Source: Taylorella asinigenitalis ATCC 700933 (lineage in GTDB: Bacteria; Pseudomonadota; Gammaproteobacteria; Burkholderiales; Burkholderiaceae_B). Taken from it: 64,000 bases of DNA. This document shows positions 35,235 to 46,102 of the stretch, piece by piece; within the stretch, counting starts at the first letter, position 1; the number at the start of each line of letters is the position of its first letter. Location of the stretch: contig NZ_JHXN01000007.1 in NCBI RefSeq assembly GCF_000687755.1, positions 1-64,000 of the forward strand, read 5' to 3'. The notes beneath the pieces are model-generated. The model made no database searches. It saw nothing but the letters and a program-made list of their open reading frames with translations, and was not told where the DNA came from. Position numbers and translations under genes: made by a program.

Positions 35235-35945
35235 TTAATGTTTTTTGAAAACCAAGTCCCATGAACCGTGGCCTAGCCTAAATCCACGAGTCTCAAATTT
35301 GGTTTGAGGTCTATAACTAGGTTTGTCGGAAAACCCGTGTTCATAGGGGCTTTGATTAATCAGCAATTTGTTTTTAGATAAAACTTCAAGCATTTGATGA
35401 GCATATTCTTCCCAATCAGTTGCACAATGAATGTAACCTCCTGATACAAGTCTTTGGCAAAGAATTTCTACAAATTCATCTTGTATCAAGCGTCTTTTGT
35501 GATGTCTTTTTTTATGCCAAGGGTCAGGAAAGAAAATATGTACTCCACTTAAGCTCTCTAATGGAATCATCTTTGTGAGCACCACATAAGCATCTTCTTT
35601 TATAAGCTTAATATTGCTTAAATTAGAGTCGCGGATTCGCATAAGCATGGCACCAACGCCTGCAGCAAAAACCTCAACGCCGATAAAATTATGGTCGGGT
35701 TTAGCTAAGCAAATCTTTTCGGTTGTTTCGCCCATGCCAAACCCAATTTCTAATATAGTGGGGGCAATGCGTCCGAATTCATGCTCAAAATTTAAAAGCT
35801 TCTCAGATGAGGGTATAAGCCACTTAGGGCCTAAAATCTCAATAGCCCGAGCCTGCCCCGTGGTCATACTATTTCGTTGAGAACTAAAAGAACGTATTCT
35901 TTTAAATTCTTCCAGAATGGGATTGTTTGACTGCTTTTGAGTCAT
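35235..35945 (-). CDS. trmB: tRNA (guanine-N7-)-methyltransferase
   Basis: About 236 residues. TrmB makes m7G46 in the variable loop of tRNA. The SAM motif is ILEIGFGMGETTEKICL, and the family signatures VHIFFPDPWHKKRHHKRR and CATDWEEYAHQM are complete; KPSYRPQTKFETRGFRLGH closes the active site. ATG 35945 is taken, one base after the metG stop, rather than a TTG at 35954. Confidence 0.95.
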   Translation of the reverse strand: MTQKQSNNPILEEFKRIRSFSSQRNSMTTGQARAIEILGPKWLIPSSEKLLNFEHEFGRIAPTILEIGFGMGETTEKICLAKPDHNFIGVEVFAAGVGAMLMRIRDSNLSNIKLIKEDAYVVLTKMIPLESLSGVHIFFPDPWHKKRHHKRRLIQDEFVEILCQRLVSGGYIHCATDWEEYAHQMLEVLSKNKLLINQSPYEHGFSDKPSYRPQTKFETRGFRLGHGSWDLVFKKH

Positions 35946-35946
35946 A

Positions 35947-38055
35947 TTAACCAATACGCATTCCTGGTTGAGCTCCAGATTGAGGCTCTAAAATCCAAAG
36001 CCCTGGATGTGCATCTCTATCCGCATGAGCTGCAGATAAAACCATGCCTTCTGATACACCAAATTTCATTTTTCGAGGAGCTAAATTTGCTACGACTACA
36101 GTCAGTTTCCCAATTAAATCCTCTGGATCGTATGCAGATTGAATGCCTGAGAAAACATTGCGGTTACGGCCTTCTCCAATATCCAGTGTTAATTGCAAAA
36201 GCTTAGTAGAGCCTTCAACTTTTTTACAATCAACAATTTTCGCAACACGCATATCAATTTTTGCAAAATCATCTATAGTGATAGTTTCTCCAATTGCTTG
36301 ACCACCTGGCAGGATAGTTTCATTTTCAGAAGCAGAATCTGTATCTGATTTTGAAGCAGCTTCTTTGCTAGAAGCTTCAATTAAATCGTCCAATTGTTTT
36401 TCCTCAACTCTTTGTAATAAATGTTTAAAAGGATTTGTTGTGAGAGGCTCATCGTATGCATCCTCCCAAGTTAAATCTTTGCTTAAATTAAAAAGGTCCT
36501 TATATATCGATAAGCTAAGCTTAGGAGTTATCGGATATAGCCATGTGCATATCGCTTTAAATCCAGCTATAGCTTGCGAGCAGATATCTTGTAACTGAGC
36601 TTTAGTCTCATCGCTCGCTTCATTAAATCCTTTTGCTAGAACCCATGGTTTCGCTTGATCAAAGTCAGTATTTATCTTATCTGCGAATGCCATGATTGCA
36701 CGTATCGCTTTTGAATACTCAAAGCTCCCCAAGTCCGCTTTTATCGTCTCAGTTGTAGATTTAATCTCATCGAAAAGAGTCTTTGAGCTTTCACTATAGC
36801 CTAATTTTCCATCGAAAAATCTATTTATAAATGTGCTTGCTCTGCTGGCAATGTTCACGTATTTACCCACTAAATCTGAATTAACGCGCACAATGAAATC
36901 TTCAGCTGTGAAATCCACGTCTTCCACTTTCGAGCTTAACTTAGCGGCTATGTAATAACGAAGATATGCTGGATTTAAGCCAACTTCAAGAAACTTCAAA
37001 GGTGAAATTCCCGTACCACGGCTCTTAGACATCTTCTCGCCTTTGATGGTTATAAAGCCATGCACCTGTATCCTATCTGGTACTTTGCGTTCTGAAAATT
37101 TAAGCATAGCAGGCCAAAACAATGCATGAAAATAGATAATGTCTTTACCGATAAAGTGTATTTGTGCCGTATCACCATTAGGGTCCACAATCGCATCAAA
37201 ATCCAAGCCTTCTTTTTTTGTAAATGCTTTAAGAGCCGCTAAATAACCTACTGGTGCATCAAGCCAAACATAAAAATATTTGTCTTTTTGATCAGGAATA
37301 GGAATACCAAAATAAGGCGCGTCACGAGATATATCCCAATCCCCTAGCTTGCTTTCATTTTCCGAATCGCCCAACCACTCCTTTGTCTTAGCTAACACTT
37401 CATTTTGAAGATGCGGCGTTTCGAATTGTCCACTGCTATTAGTCCACTGATGAAGAAATTCAATACATCTCGAATCGGATAAATTAAAAAAGAAATGCTC
37501 AGAACTTCTAATTTCGGGCTTAGCCTTTGAAAGAGTAGAGTATGGTTCGATTAAGTCTGTAGGTGCATAAACAGCTCCGCAACTCTCGCATGAATCCCCG
37601 TATTGGTCCTTCGCATGACATTTAGGGCATTCGCCTTTAATATACCTATCAGGAAGAAACATCCCCTTTATAGGGTCAAAAAATTGCTCAATCGTTTTTG
37701 AGGATATAAAGCCATTAGACTTAAGTACCTTATAGATATCTTGTGAAATTTCCTTGTTTTCTTCACTATGAGTGCTGTGCCAGAAATCATGTTCAATTTC
37801 AAAGCCATTTAAGTATTTTGGTCTTTCGCTGGCAATGCGTCCGACTAGCTCCTCTGGTGTGATTCCCTCAGCTTCAGCTTTAAGCATAATTGGGGCACCA
37901 TGTGCATCATCCGCACCCATAAAATAAACAGTGTGCCCCGACATTCGCATAGACCGAACCCAGATGTCGGCCTGAATATATTCCATAATATGACCGATAT
38001 GAAAAGATCCATTTGCGTATGGTAATGCTGTGGTAGCAAATATGGTGCGTGCCAT
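35947..38055 (-). CDS. metG: Methionyl-tRNA synthetase
   Basis: 702 residues, full length. The class I signature HIGH is in [19 protein letters not shown], the zinc knuckle in [18 protein letters not shown], and KMSKS in [16 protein letters not shown]-terminal OB-fold tRNA-binding domain ([22 protein letters not shown] to the end, after residue 590) is attached through a Ser- and Glu-rich linker. It is directly upstream of trmB. An exact repeat copy, read as R-I-A, lies near the N-terminus at 37830. Confidence 0.97.
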   Translation of the reverse strand: MARTIFATTALPYANGSFHIGHIMEYIQADIWVRSMRMSGHTVYFMGADDAHGAPIMLKAEAEGITPEELVGRIASERPKYLNGFEIEHDFWHSTHSEENKEISQDIYKVLKSNGFISSKTIEQFFDPIKGMFLPDRYIKGECPKCHAKDQYGDSCESCGAVYAPTDLIEPYSTLSKAKPEIRSSEHFFFNLSDSRCIEFLHQWTNSSGQFETPHLQNEVLAKTKEWLGDSENESKLGDWDISRDAPYFGIPIPDQKDKYFYVWLDAPVGYLAALKAFTKKEGLDFDAIVDPNGDTAQIHFIGKDIIYFHALFWPAMLKFSERKVPDRIQVHGFITIKGEKMSKSRGTGISPLKFLEVGLNPAYLRYYIAAKLSSKVEDVDFTAEDFIVRVNSDLVGKYVNIASRASTFINRFFDGKLGYSESSKTLFDEIKSTTETIKADLGSFEYSKAIRAIMAFADKINTDFDQAKPWVLAKGFNEASDETKAQLQDICSQAIAGFKAICTWLYPITPKLSLSIYKDLFNLSKDLTWEDAYDEPLTTNPFKHLLQRVEEKQLDDLIEASSKEAASKSDTDSASENETILPGGQAIGETITIDDFAKIDMRVAKIVDCKKVEGSTKLLQLTLDIGEGRNRNVFSGIQSAYDPEDLIGKLTVVVANLAPRKMKFGVSEGMVLSAAHADRDAHPGLWILEPQSGAQPGMRIG
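37830..37838 (-). repeat. Exact copy of GCATTGCCA (reverse)
   Basis: Inside metG, sense strand, in the frame Arg-Ile-Ala. Confidence 0.9.
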
Positions 38056-38062
38056 GTGTGTC

Positions 38063-38356
38063 CTATTTTGTTTTTGTTTCTACAAAGTCAACGTCCGTGA
38101 TTTCTTCAGGCTCACGGCGGCTATAAGTCGGATGTCTAAATTTTTCCGCAAAGTCTTTCTGAGTTTTAACGGCTTTAGATCTTGTGCGTTTCATATAGTC
38201 TCCGAATGAGAAGGCTCTCCCAGTTAATTTATTCGCAATGAACATAAAACCTCCAATAATGAAGGCAATTAAAATCAAAAAGAGAACTAATAAAAAGCCA
38301 AGAATTGTAATCCCTATAATAAAAATATTTTGCAAGATACCAAGGATTAATTCCAT
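38063..38356 (-). CDS. Small hypothetical membrane protein
   Basis: 97 residues. One long or two adjacent hydrophobic helices (residues 5-42) with a basic, then acidic, cytoplasmic tail ([19 protein letters not shown]). No family recognised. It lies seven bases upstream of metG on the same strand and may be translated from the same transcript. The hydrophobic pattern and clean start make it likely real. Confidence 0.65.
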   Translation of the reverse strand: MELILGILQNIFIIGITILGFLLVLFLILIAFIIGGFMFIANKLTGRAFSFGDYMKRTRSKAVKTQKDFAEKFRHPTYSRREPEEITDVDFVETKTK

Positions 38357-38446
38357 TAAACAAACTCCTATACTTTATGAGGTGTTTTAATCCTGAAAGA
38401 CTAAAACAAGATATTATTACAGAAATCGATATTTAAATGTATACCC

Positions 38447-39529
38447 ATGAATGAAACAGAACTCATTATCGAAACTTTAAGTCAACTAAAAGACCCACTT
38501 ACAGGCCTTGAGCTAAGAGGAATTCTTAAGCCATCACATGTAAAAAACGAAAGTGGTACCTACAAAGTTAACTTTCCAGTTGGGTATAGTTTAAGTGATA
38601 ACGAAATTTTAAATCTTCAAGAGCAAGCTAGGAATTTACTAGTTTCAAATGACTTAAGAAATGTGGATATAAATTTCGATACCACAGTAAGAAAACATAA
38701 AGTGCAAACTGGACTAAAGCCACTGGAGAAGATTAAAAATATTATTGCCATAGCATCAGGAAAAGGCGGTGTCGGAAAGAGTACTTGTGCAATTAATATT
38801 GCTATTGGTTTATCTCAATTAGGGGCTAAAGTAGGTTTGCTTGATGCGGATATATATGGCCCGAGTGTCCCTACCATGATGGGTTTACATGAAAAGCCTC
38901 AGATAAATGCAAATCAACTTATGGTCCCTCATTACAAACATGGTATTTGGACAAATTCCTTTGGCTTTTTAGTTGAGGATGATGTGGCAGCCATTTGGCG
39001 TGGGCCTATGGTTGTGCAAGCTTTAAATCAATTGATTTCTTATACTGATTGGCCAGAGTTAGATTACTTAATCGTGGATATGCCTCCTGGAACTGGAGAT
39101 ATCGCTTTGAGCATGTCACAGAAAATACCAGTGGTTGGAGCTGTGATTATCACGACACCTCAAGATCTCGCTTTAATGGACGTTAAGCGTGGAGTTGCAA
39201 TGTTTGAAAAAGTGGGGGTCCCAATTTTGGGAGTGGTGGAGAATATGTCCATTTTCATTTGTCCTAATTGCGGGCATTCGGATCATATTTTCGGCAAAGA
39301 TGGTGGCCTCGAACTGGCGAAAAAAATGGGATTGCAGTATTTGGGGGCATTGCCAATAGAAATAAAAATTCGAGAGGGCTCTGATGCGGGTGTTCCATTA
39401 ACTTTAAACAATCCTGACGCAGAGGTTTCAAAAATCTATCGAAACATATCGAGACAGATTGCAATATCTATTTCGAGGACTCCAAACGATATGGCCCATA
39501 AAATGCCTAACGTTGTGGTACAAAGTTAA
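38447..39529 (+). CDS. Mrp/ApbC family iron-sulfur cluster carrier
   Basis: 360 residues. An N-terminal MIP18/DUF59 domain (about residues 1-85) precedes the P-loop NTPase with the deviant Walker A IASGKGGVGKSTCAINIA, the DMPPGTGDIALS motif and ENMSIFICPNCGHSDHIFG, whose C-x-x-C binds the cluster at the dimer interface. It loads Fe-S clusters onto target proteins. It is divergent from the metG unit and transcribed toward tamA. Confidence 0.94.
   Translation: MNETELIIETLSQLKDPLTGLELRGILKPSHVKNESGTYKVNFPVGYSLSDNEILNLQEQARNLLVSNDLRNVDINFDTTVRKHKVQTGLKPLEKIKNIIAIASGKGGVGKSTCAINIAIGLSQLGAKVGLLDADIYGPSVPTMMGLHEKPQINANQLMVPHYKHGIWTNSFGFLVEDDVAAIWRGPMVVQALNQLISYTDWPELDYLIVDMPPGTGDIALSMSQKIPVVGAVIITTPQDLALMDVKRGVAMFEKVGVPILGVVENMSIFICPNCGHSDHIFGKDGGLELAKKMGLQYLGALPIEIKIREGSDAGVPLTLNNPDAEVSKIYRNISRQIAISISRTPNDMAHKMPNVVVQS
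39347..39355 (+). repeat. Exact copy of GCATTGCCA
   Basis: Inside the mrp gene, sense strand, Ala-Leu-Pro. Confidence 0.9.
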
Positions 39530-39573
39530 AGATATAATTAACATTTGTTTAAATTATTGCTTCAGGAAAGTTC

Positions 39574-41361
39574 ATGAGAGTAAGCACATGGCTCAGGCTA
39601 TGTCTTTTATTTTCAATATCTGCCTCATCGTCTGCTAATCATAAGCCAGAGGTCCTTCTCATTCCGAGTGGTCTATCACCGGAAGAACTTACCGCCGTCC
39701 AAAAAGCTATTAGTGCCGTAGTGCGTCAAGCCGATGACCAAGATGGAGGCGAGGCGGCACGTATCAGAAGAAAAGGTCATGAGGCAGTTGTGACTGCACT
39801 TGCAACTATGGGTTATTATTCTCCATTAGTGACACTTGAAGTAGGTCAAGACATTGGAGGCGATACTTGGGATATTTCCATAGAAGCTGGTGAATTAAGT
39901 AAAGTTACTCAGGCCACGACTCAGTTCAAAGGTGCGATAACTAAACCTAAACATGTCACTAGAGTCCAAAGTATCAAAGCTTCATGGGAATTGCCCGAGG
40001 GAAGTGCTTTCATTAATAAAAATTGGTCTGAGGCTAAAACAGATATATTGGATGAAGTGCTACAAAGAGATTTTTATCTTGCCCAACTTCGTCAGACTAG
40101 GGCTGTTGTAGATCCAAAAAAATCTTCAGTTGAAACATTAGTGCTTATCGATAGTGGGCCCGAAGTTAAATTGGGTCATATTGAAATTTTTGGCCTTAGG
40201 CGTGTACCTAGGAAAATTGTTGAAAAATATCTAAATTACAAACCAGGTAGAGCTTACGATAGAAACGATTTCGATAAGTGGGTTAGTCTCTTACAGCAAA
40301 CTAATTATTTTCGTGGCGTTTTTATAAACCCTATCGTTCCTAATGATCCAGATATTATGAACAGGGAAGTGATTGAGCTACCAGTTCAGGTTAGGGTTAC
40401 CGAGGCACCAGCAAGTGTATTGACAGGTTCAATAGGTGTGGATGATAGTGTGGGTGCCCATGCTGAAGCGGTTTATAGACAGAATATTATTATCCAACAG
40501 CCACTTGTTATAGAAGGCGGTGTAGGAGTCGATAAGAAAGCTCAACGTGCTTATTTTGATGTTTACTTTCCTCCAAATCAGAATCACTCAGTCGATAGCA
40601 TGGGGGTTATGGTTCGTAGATCAAATATAAATAATGAGAAAGTTTTGCGTTTTGGTTTTGGATTTAGAAGAAAACGCGACTTCAAACTTGATCCAGACAG
40701 TAATGTTGAATGGTCAAACGGTTGGGCGATTATGGCGAATCGGGATAGGATTAAGAGACCTGAAGATCCGATAAATAAAGATTATGTATTGCCATCCGTA
40801 GTTGCTACTTATGAAGTTGTCCGCCGCGATATAAAGTCAAAAGAAGACCCTCGTGCGGGAAATGCATTTGGAATGGGTGTAGGCATTGGGCGTAATCTGA
40901 AGCAGCAAAGAATGTTCTACAGAGCCTCGATTCGTGGTCAGTACTGGTTTCCAGTAGGAAAGCGTGATGTTGTGACCATTCGTGGAGAAATTGGTCGTGT
41001 ATGGGCTAGTGAAGGGACTTTATATCCCGATGATTTTGCCTATCGAACTGGTGGAGCACGTTCAATTCGCGGTTATAAATATTACGGTCTTGGGAAATCC
41101 ATAGGTGACACCATAGTTGGAGCTAAGAATCTGGCTGTAGTAAGTGCAGAGTATCAAAAATATTTTGATGACACATTTGGCATGTCAGCTTTTATTGATA
41201 TAGGAAATGCGACCGAAAAACTTCGTGACATGAAGCCTAAGGTCGGTATTGGTGTTGGAGCTTTAGTTAAAACTCCAGCTGGCCCATTAAAAGCGGATTT
41301 AGCATGGGCTATAAACGATAAGAAAATTCGGCTCCACTTCACGCTAGGAGCTTCGTTCTAA
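39574..41361 (+). CDS. tamA: Translocation and assembly module outer-membrane protein
   Basis: 595 residues. A short signal peptide (LCLLFSISASSSA), POTRA-like repeats (residues 30-270, GPEVKLGHIEIFGLRRVPR marks the last one) and a C-terminal 16-stranded Omp85 barrel with the loop-6 signature GGARSIRGYKYYGLG. TamA works with TamB to insert autotransporters and other barrel proteins. The tamB start follows the stop after one base. Confidence 0.93.
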   Translation: MRVSTWLRLCLLFSISASSSANHKPEVLLIPSGLSPEELTAVQKAISAVVRQADDQDGGEAARIRRKGHEAVVTALATMGYYSPLVTLEVGQDIGGDTWDISIEAGELSKVTQATTQFKGAITKPKHVTRVQSIKASWELPEGSAFINKNWSEAKTDILDEVLQRDFYLAQLRQTRAVVDPKKSSVETLVLIDSGPEVKLGHIEIFGLRRVPRKIVEKYLNYKPGRAYDRNDFDKWVSLLQQTNYFRGVFINPIVPNDPDIMNREVIELPVQVRVTEAPASVLTGSIGVDDSVGAHAEAVYRQNIIIQQPLVIEGGVGVDKKAQRAYFDVYFPPNQNHSVDSMGVMVRRSNINNEKVLRFGFGFRRKRDFKLDPDSNVEWSNGWAIMANRDRIKRPEDPINKDYVLPSVVATYEVVRRDIKSKEDPRAGNAFGMGVGIGRNLKQQRMFYRASIRGQYWFPVGKRDVVTIRGEIGRVWASEGTLYPDDFAYRTGGARSIRGYKYYGLGKSIGDTIVGAKNLAVVSAEYQKYFDDTFGMSAFIDIGNATEKLRDMKPKVGIGVGALVKTPAGPLKADLAWAINDKKIRLHFTLGASF

Positions 41362-41362
41362 T

Positions 41363-44300
41363 ATGAAAGCATTATTAAGAATTTTCCTGGTCCTCTTTCT
41401 ACTGTTTTTGATTATTTTCGGTGTAACTTTTTATACCGTGATATTTACAAATTTTGGTCTTAGGATTATGACTGACCATGTATTGCCAAAAGCTGGAATT
41501 CATGCGGACGATGTGCAAGGCAATCTTTGGGATGGCATATTAATCGGAAATTTATTGGTTGATACACCAACTATTAAAGTTGATGCCCAAGGATTGGCCC
41601 TAAAAGCCAAGTTAGCCAAATTACTCGATAGACAAGTTTATATCTCATCCTTTACTGGTCGTAATTTACATATGCAAATTGTGGCTAAGGATGCTGCAGA
41701 AGTTGTTGAAGATGTAGCCAAAGAAGTCGATAAAAGAGAAGGTAGTGTAATTGAATATCCAAGCCTACCTGTAGACATAATTGTGGAGCGCGCCAGTCTT
41801 TATAACTTTGATATTCAACAAACGGTAAAGAAAGGGAACATTCTTAAAGAAAGCCCTCCTATGGTTGAAATAGCAGGCAAGGTTGATGATTTAAAACTTA
41901 ATTTTTTAAGAAAAAAACATCTTGATTTTGAACTTGATTCAAACATTACACTAACTGGTCAGGGCTATCGCATCACATCAGATATAAAAGGTGAGGGTTC
42001 GGGTTTAAGTCCTGTTGTTTGGGATAATCTTAATATTGATGCAAAACTAGATGATAAGAGCCTTCTCTTAAATCAGGCAGTTGTAGGTGAAGCAAAAATT
42101 CTTATCGATTCTAGTAAGCAAATTAAGCCTCTTGTTGATATTCAAATTGGAGATAATAAACTTCATATCGGCGGATCATTGCCTATTGAAAAGGGTGAGC
42201 AATCTGAAGGGATTTTATTAAAAGCGACCGCCCCTAAATTGGATAATATGGCACCAGGGGCTGGTAAATCATTAACACTTGATGCAAGAATAACGGGAGA
42301 TATTGCTGCTCATAAATTTAAGGTGAATGGAGTGTATGAGCCATTGCCAGATTTTCCTTTAGGAAAGGATAATTTATTAATCGATATCGAAGCTTCTGGT
42401 CAAGGTTCAGATAAGTCTTGGATTGGGGATATCACGAAAATTGATATTCATAATAATGAAAATAAACTTTTTAATAACGCCCCAATTCATATCGATGTGC
42501 AGTTTGGTCCGCCTGCAGAATGGAAAATAGCTGAAACTGAGTTGGTATTTGAACGTAAGGGTATGACGGATACTGTTATAATTCATGAATCGAGTCATGG
42601 TTTTAAAAATCAAATTTTCTCTGAAGGTTATGTGCAAGATTTGATGTATGAAAATCAACTCTACGATGCTAGATGGAACCTTAAAAAAGCACCACTTCTT
42701 GAGGCGGATATAACTCTGTCACGTAAGGGTGAAGAGAGCCTAGATCTTCAAAAAAATCCACTTTTAAATGTTAAGGAATTAATTCTCAATCTAAAAGCAA
42801 CTCCTGAAGAAAAACTAGTTGTTAATTTGAAAGGTCATGGTGAATCAACTGAAGTTAAGGGTGATTTCATCGTTGACCCAAAAAATATGATTGGTTTTGA
42901 GACAGGCGAAATCGATATCACCCTCTCAAATGGAACTTCTTTAAAAGGCAATATTGGCCCTGATGCAGAGGACGAGCAATCCATTGCATTAAACGTAAAT
43001 ACTAATCGATTAGATGTTGAATTGCTTACTGCAGGAGCAGTTAAAGACTCTGTTATTAATGGAAATATAAACGGAATACTAAGATTAAATAAAAACAAAA
43101 TTCCTACTAAAGGCAGTCTTAAACTTGATATCTCTAAAGATAGTAAATGGTTGGGCAAACCTATTTCAGGGGTTGCGGATTTAAAATTCGTTCCATTTGA
43201 TGAAGAGCTTGTAGAAAACTCAACTATATTCACCCCCGTGTTATATATATTCGGGAAAGCCGATACCAATTTAAAAATCGGTTCTAACTCTATAGTTTCA
43301 AGCGGCTCTTTCGGTAGGCCAGACGATAAACTCCAGGGTAAAATCGATGCCCCTAATTTCAAAGAATTATGGCCCACATTAGAAGGGGGTGCGAAAATCG
43401 AGGGCTCTACAACAGGTACTGCTGCAAGACATACCACTACAGGTAAACTGCAATATGCACCAAATGGCTTTGGTGGAAAAGATCCACAAATTATTGATTT
43501 ATCTGGTTCGGTGACAGGAGGATTGATTACTGCTGGTGATGAAATTAAAGCTTGGGCTGGTGAATTAACTAATATTAAATCAGAATTCGAAAAATACAAT
43601 TTATCGAGTGACGATTCTATTCATATTGAGATTAAGAAGGAGAGCGATCTTAGTGATTTAAGTTGGAAAGTCACTAAAGGTACACTTAATCTAACCATGC
43701 CTAATAAGCATGTCATAACTCTGAATCATATCAATTCAGAAGGTCAAGGGAATAAGTGGCGCTCCTCTGGAGAAATTAAAAACATAGTCCTTGATAAGTA
43801 CTTAAGCGATTTCACAAAAATGCTTGAATTCGAAGAGAATTCTGGTCCTGGTGGAATAGTCGTTAGAAATCCAGCAGATAAAAAATCTAGTGATTTAAAA
43901 GTTGATGCCCAGTGGGGTATTGAATTTGATGAAGCATTGCGTGGAGGCTTAGTTGTTAAGCGGGTTTCGGGCGACTTTGTATTGCCACGTAGTAATAATA
44001 AACATATGGGTATTCAAGAGTTTGATATCAAGGCAAACTTTGCTCCAACCACTGGAAATCGCAGTGATTTTAATGCGTCGATTGTTTTAAATACCAATAC
44101 TACAGGTAACCTTAAGATTGTTGCAAAAGTACCATTTATTGGGTTACAACCCCAATTAAGAAGCGGTACTCAAGTTACGGCCGTCGGAAAAATTAATGAT
44201 ATTGCATGGGTGTCCGCTTTTACGGATGATTTGCTAGAACTTGGAGGGGAAGCTGATTTTGATATAAAACTTAATACAAAATCAGATGGAAATTGGACTA

Positions 44301-45532
44301 CGACGGGATATCTTAATGCGAAAAATTTGAAGATTGTTGAAGTCGAAAATGGGGTGCGTTTCTTAGAAGGTACACTAAAATCACATCTTGATTCTGGACG
44401 ATACTTTATAGATGAATTAACGTTCCCAAGTGTGTTTCGCGTAAAACCAAATGAGCCTCGCACAAGATTATGGGTCGATAAAAATGGATCTGGGGGGTAT
44501 TTTAAACTTAACGGTTTCTGGGATTTAGTCGATTCAAATGGAGAATTTAAAGCTGAAGTTCGTAAATATCCAATCGTTCAAAGATCGGACCGTTTCATAA
44601 TGGTCAGTGGCAATGGTGAAATAACCGCTCCTCTTCCTCAAATTAATATCACTGGTGATTTCACTACGGATGCTGGCTTTGCGAGCGTTGATATTCTTGA
44701 GTCGACTCCTAAACTTGATAGCGATATCATCATTCTAAAAGAAGGTGAGGCAAATCCTGCACCACGAAAAACTGATACTAAATTAGATTTAGATATCGAT
44801 TTTAATTTGGGAAATAGATTCTTTATTGTGGGTCTTGGACTTGATTCAAAAGTTAGAGGTTCATTAAATATCGTAAAAAAAGATGGTCCTATTTCTGCAG
44901 AAGGTATGTTTGAGACTGATGGCGGAAAAATTGAAGCTTATGGTCAGCAGTTATCCATCGAAAAAGGACAAATTACATTTAATGGAGCTATCGAAAATCC
45001 AAACCTTGATATAGAGGCGATTCGCAAAGGATTTGAAGTTGAAGCAGGTATTCGAGTCCAAGGAAATGCAAGATTACCTAAGATCTCACTTGTCTCATAT
45101 CCTGATGTGAGCGAAGTTGAAAAACTCTCATGGCTAATTATGGGTAGGGGGCCAGATAGTAGTGGTGCCGATTTGGCTTTGCTTTTATCTATCGGTACTT
45201 CATTGCTTGGTGGTGAGGAACCACTTTATAGAAGGCTCGGAATAGATAATATTGGTGTGCGTTCAGGGGCAGTGGGTGCGAGCGGAGCGATATTGCCACA
45301 AAGATCTGTTGCAGATAGTACTTCATATCGAGGTAGTGAAACTTCAGAGCAATTACTGTATATCTCAAAACAATTAACAGAAAAATGGTCTGCTGCTTTG
45401 GAACAATCCATATCAGGGGGTGGTACAGTTATACGAGCAAGTTATAAATTATTCGAGAACGTAACGGCCGATATTAAAGCTGGTTCAGTGAATGGTATAG
45501 AATTAATTTACAAAAGAGTATTTAAGTTTTAG
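41363..45532 (+). CDS. tamB: Translocation and assembly module inner-membrane protein
   Basis: 1389 residues. An N-terminal signal anchor (ALLRIFLVLFLLFLIIFGVTFY) is followed by a very long beta-rich periplasmic region and the C-terminal DUF490 domain (about the last 350 residues, with YPDVSEVEKLSWLIMGRGP, PLYRRLGIDNIGVRS and the end IYKRVFKF). It bridges the periplasm and pairs with TamA, which lies just upstream. Large autotransporters such as the one at 1252 are plausible clients. It is at the long end of the family. It has no exact repeat copy, only relatives ending ATTGCCA. Confidence 0.93.
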   Translation: MKALLRIFLVLFLLFLIIFGVTFYTVIFTNFGLRIMTDHVLPKAGIHADDVQGNLWDGILIGNLLVDTPTIKVDAQGLALKAKLAKLLDRQVYISSFTGRNLHMQIVAKDAAEVVEDVAKEVDKREGSVIEYPSLPVDIIVERASLYNFDIQQTVKKGNILKESPPMVEIAGKVDDLKLNFLRKKHLDFELDSNITLTGQGYRITSDIKGEGSGLSPVVWDNLNIDAKLDDKSLLLNQAVVGEAKILIDSSKQIKPLVDIQIGDNKLHIGGSLPIEKGEQSEGILLKATAPKLDNMAPGAGKSLTLDARITGDIAAHKFKVNGVYEPLPDFPLGKDNLLIDIEASGQGSDKSWIGDITKIDIHNNENKLFNNAPIHIDVQFGPPAEWKIAETELVFERKGMTDTVIIHESSHGFKNQIFSEGYVQDLMYENQLYDARWNLKKAPLLEADITLSRKGEESLDLQKNPLLNVKELILNLKATPEEKLVVNLKGHGESTEVKGDFIVDPKNMIGFETGEIDITLSNGTSLKGNIGPDAEDEQSIALNVNTNRLDVELLTAGAVKDSVINGNINGILRLNKNKIPTKGSLKLDISKDSKWLGKPISGVADLKFVPFDEELVENSTIFTPVLYIFGKADTNLKIGSNSIVSSGSFGRPDDKLQGKIDAPNFKELWPTLEGGAKIEGSTTGTAARHTTTGKLQYAPNGFGGKDPQIIDLSGSVTGGLITAGDEIKAWAGELTNIKSEFEKYNLSSDDSIHIEIKKESDLSDLSWKVTKGTLNLTMPNKHVITLNHINSEGQGNKWRSSGEIKNIVLDKYLSDFTKMLEFEENSGPGGIVVRNPADKKSSDLKVDAQWGIEFDEALRGGLVVKRVSGDFVLPRSNNKHMGIQEFDIKANFAPTTGNRSDFNASIVLNTNTTGNLKIVAKVPFIGLQPQLRSGTQVTAVGKINDIAWVSAFTDDLLELGGEADFDIKLNTKSDGNWTTTGYLNAKNLKIVEVENGVRFLEGTLKSHLDSGRYFIDELTFPSVFRVKPNEPRTRLWVDKNGSGGYFKLNGFWDLVDSNGEFKAEVRKYPIVQRSDRFIMVSGNGEITAPLPQINITGDFTTDAGFASVDILESTPKLDSDIIILKEGEANPAPRKTDTKLDLDIDFNLGNRFFIVGLGLDSKVRGSLNIVKKDGPISAEGMFETDGGKIEAYGQQLSIEKGQITFNGAIENPNLDIEAIRKGFEVEAGIRVQGNARLPKISLVSYPDVSEVEKLSWLIMGRGPDSSGADLALLLSIGTSLLGGEEPLYRRLGIDNIGVRSGAVGASGAILPQRSVADSTSYRGSETSEQLLYISKQLTEKWSAALEQSISGGGTVIRASYKLFENVTADIKAGSVNGIELIYKRVFKF

Positions 45533-45538
45533 TTTTAT

Positions 45539-46102
45539 ATGGGTATTAAGAACGATAGATGGATTCGAGAACACGCACTCAATGGCATGATTACACCTTA
45601 TGAAGAAGGTCAGGTGCGTTACGTAAACGATAATAAAATTGTAAGTTACGGCACTAGTAGTTATGGATATGATGTTAGATGTGCACGTGAATTCAAAATA
45701 TTTACAAACATTAATTCCACTATAGTCGATCCGAAAAAATTCGACGAAAAATCATTTATTGATTTCGAAGGTGATGTTTGCATAATTCCGCCTAATTCTT
45801 TTGCTCTTGCAAGAACCGTTGAGTACTTTAAGATTCCGCGTGATGTCTTAACGATATGTCTTGGAAAAAGCACATACGCGCGTTGCGGAATAATCGTTAA
45901 TGTCACACCACTTGAGCCAGAGTGGGAGGGGCATGTAACACTGGAATTTTCGAATACGACGCCATTGCCAGCGAAAATATATGCAAATGAAGGCTGTGCT
46001 CAATTCTTGTTTTTAGGGGCGGACGAGATTTGCGAAGTATCCTATAGAGACAGAGGCGGCAAGTATCAAGGGCAAGAGGGCGTGACATTGCCACGAATCT
46101 AA
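45539..46102 (+). CDS. dcd: dCTP deaminase
   Basis: 187 residues, a trimeric deaminase supplying dUMP precursors for ThyA. The active-site region [32 protein letters not shown] is intact, and the C-terminal [15 protein letters not shown] closes over substrate. It overlaps the next gene's ATG by one base. Its link to thyA at 53 kb is functional, not positional. Confidence 0.97.
   Translation: MGIKNDRWIREHALNGMITPYEEGQVRYVNDNKIVSYGTSSYGYDVRCAREFKIFTNINSTIVDPKKFDEKSFIDFEGDVCIIPPNSFALARTVEYFKIPRDVLTICLGKSTYARCGIIVNVTPLEPEWEGHVTLEFSNTTPLPAKIYANEGCAQFLFLGADEICEVSYRDRGGKYQGQEGVTLPRI

Noticed and set aside
42835-43599. A 254-codon antisense ORF within tamB
   Set aside because: tamB is continuous and conserved across this stretch; the antisense frame has no start signals and a composition mirroring tamB codons.
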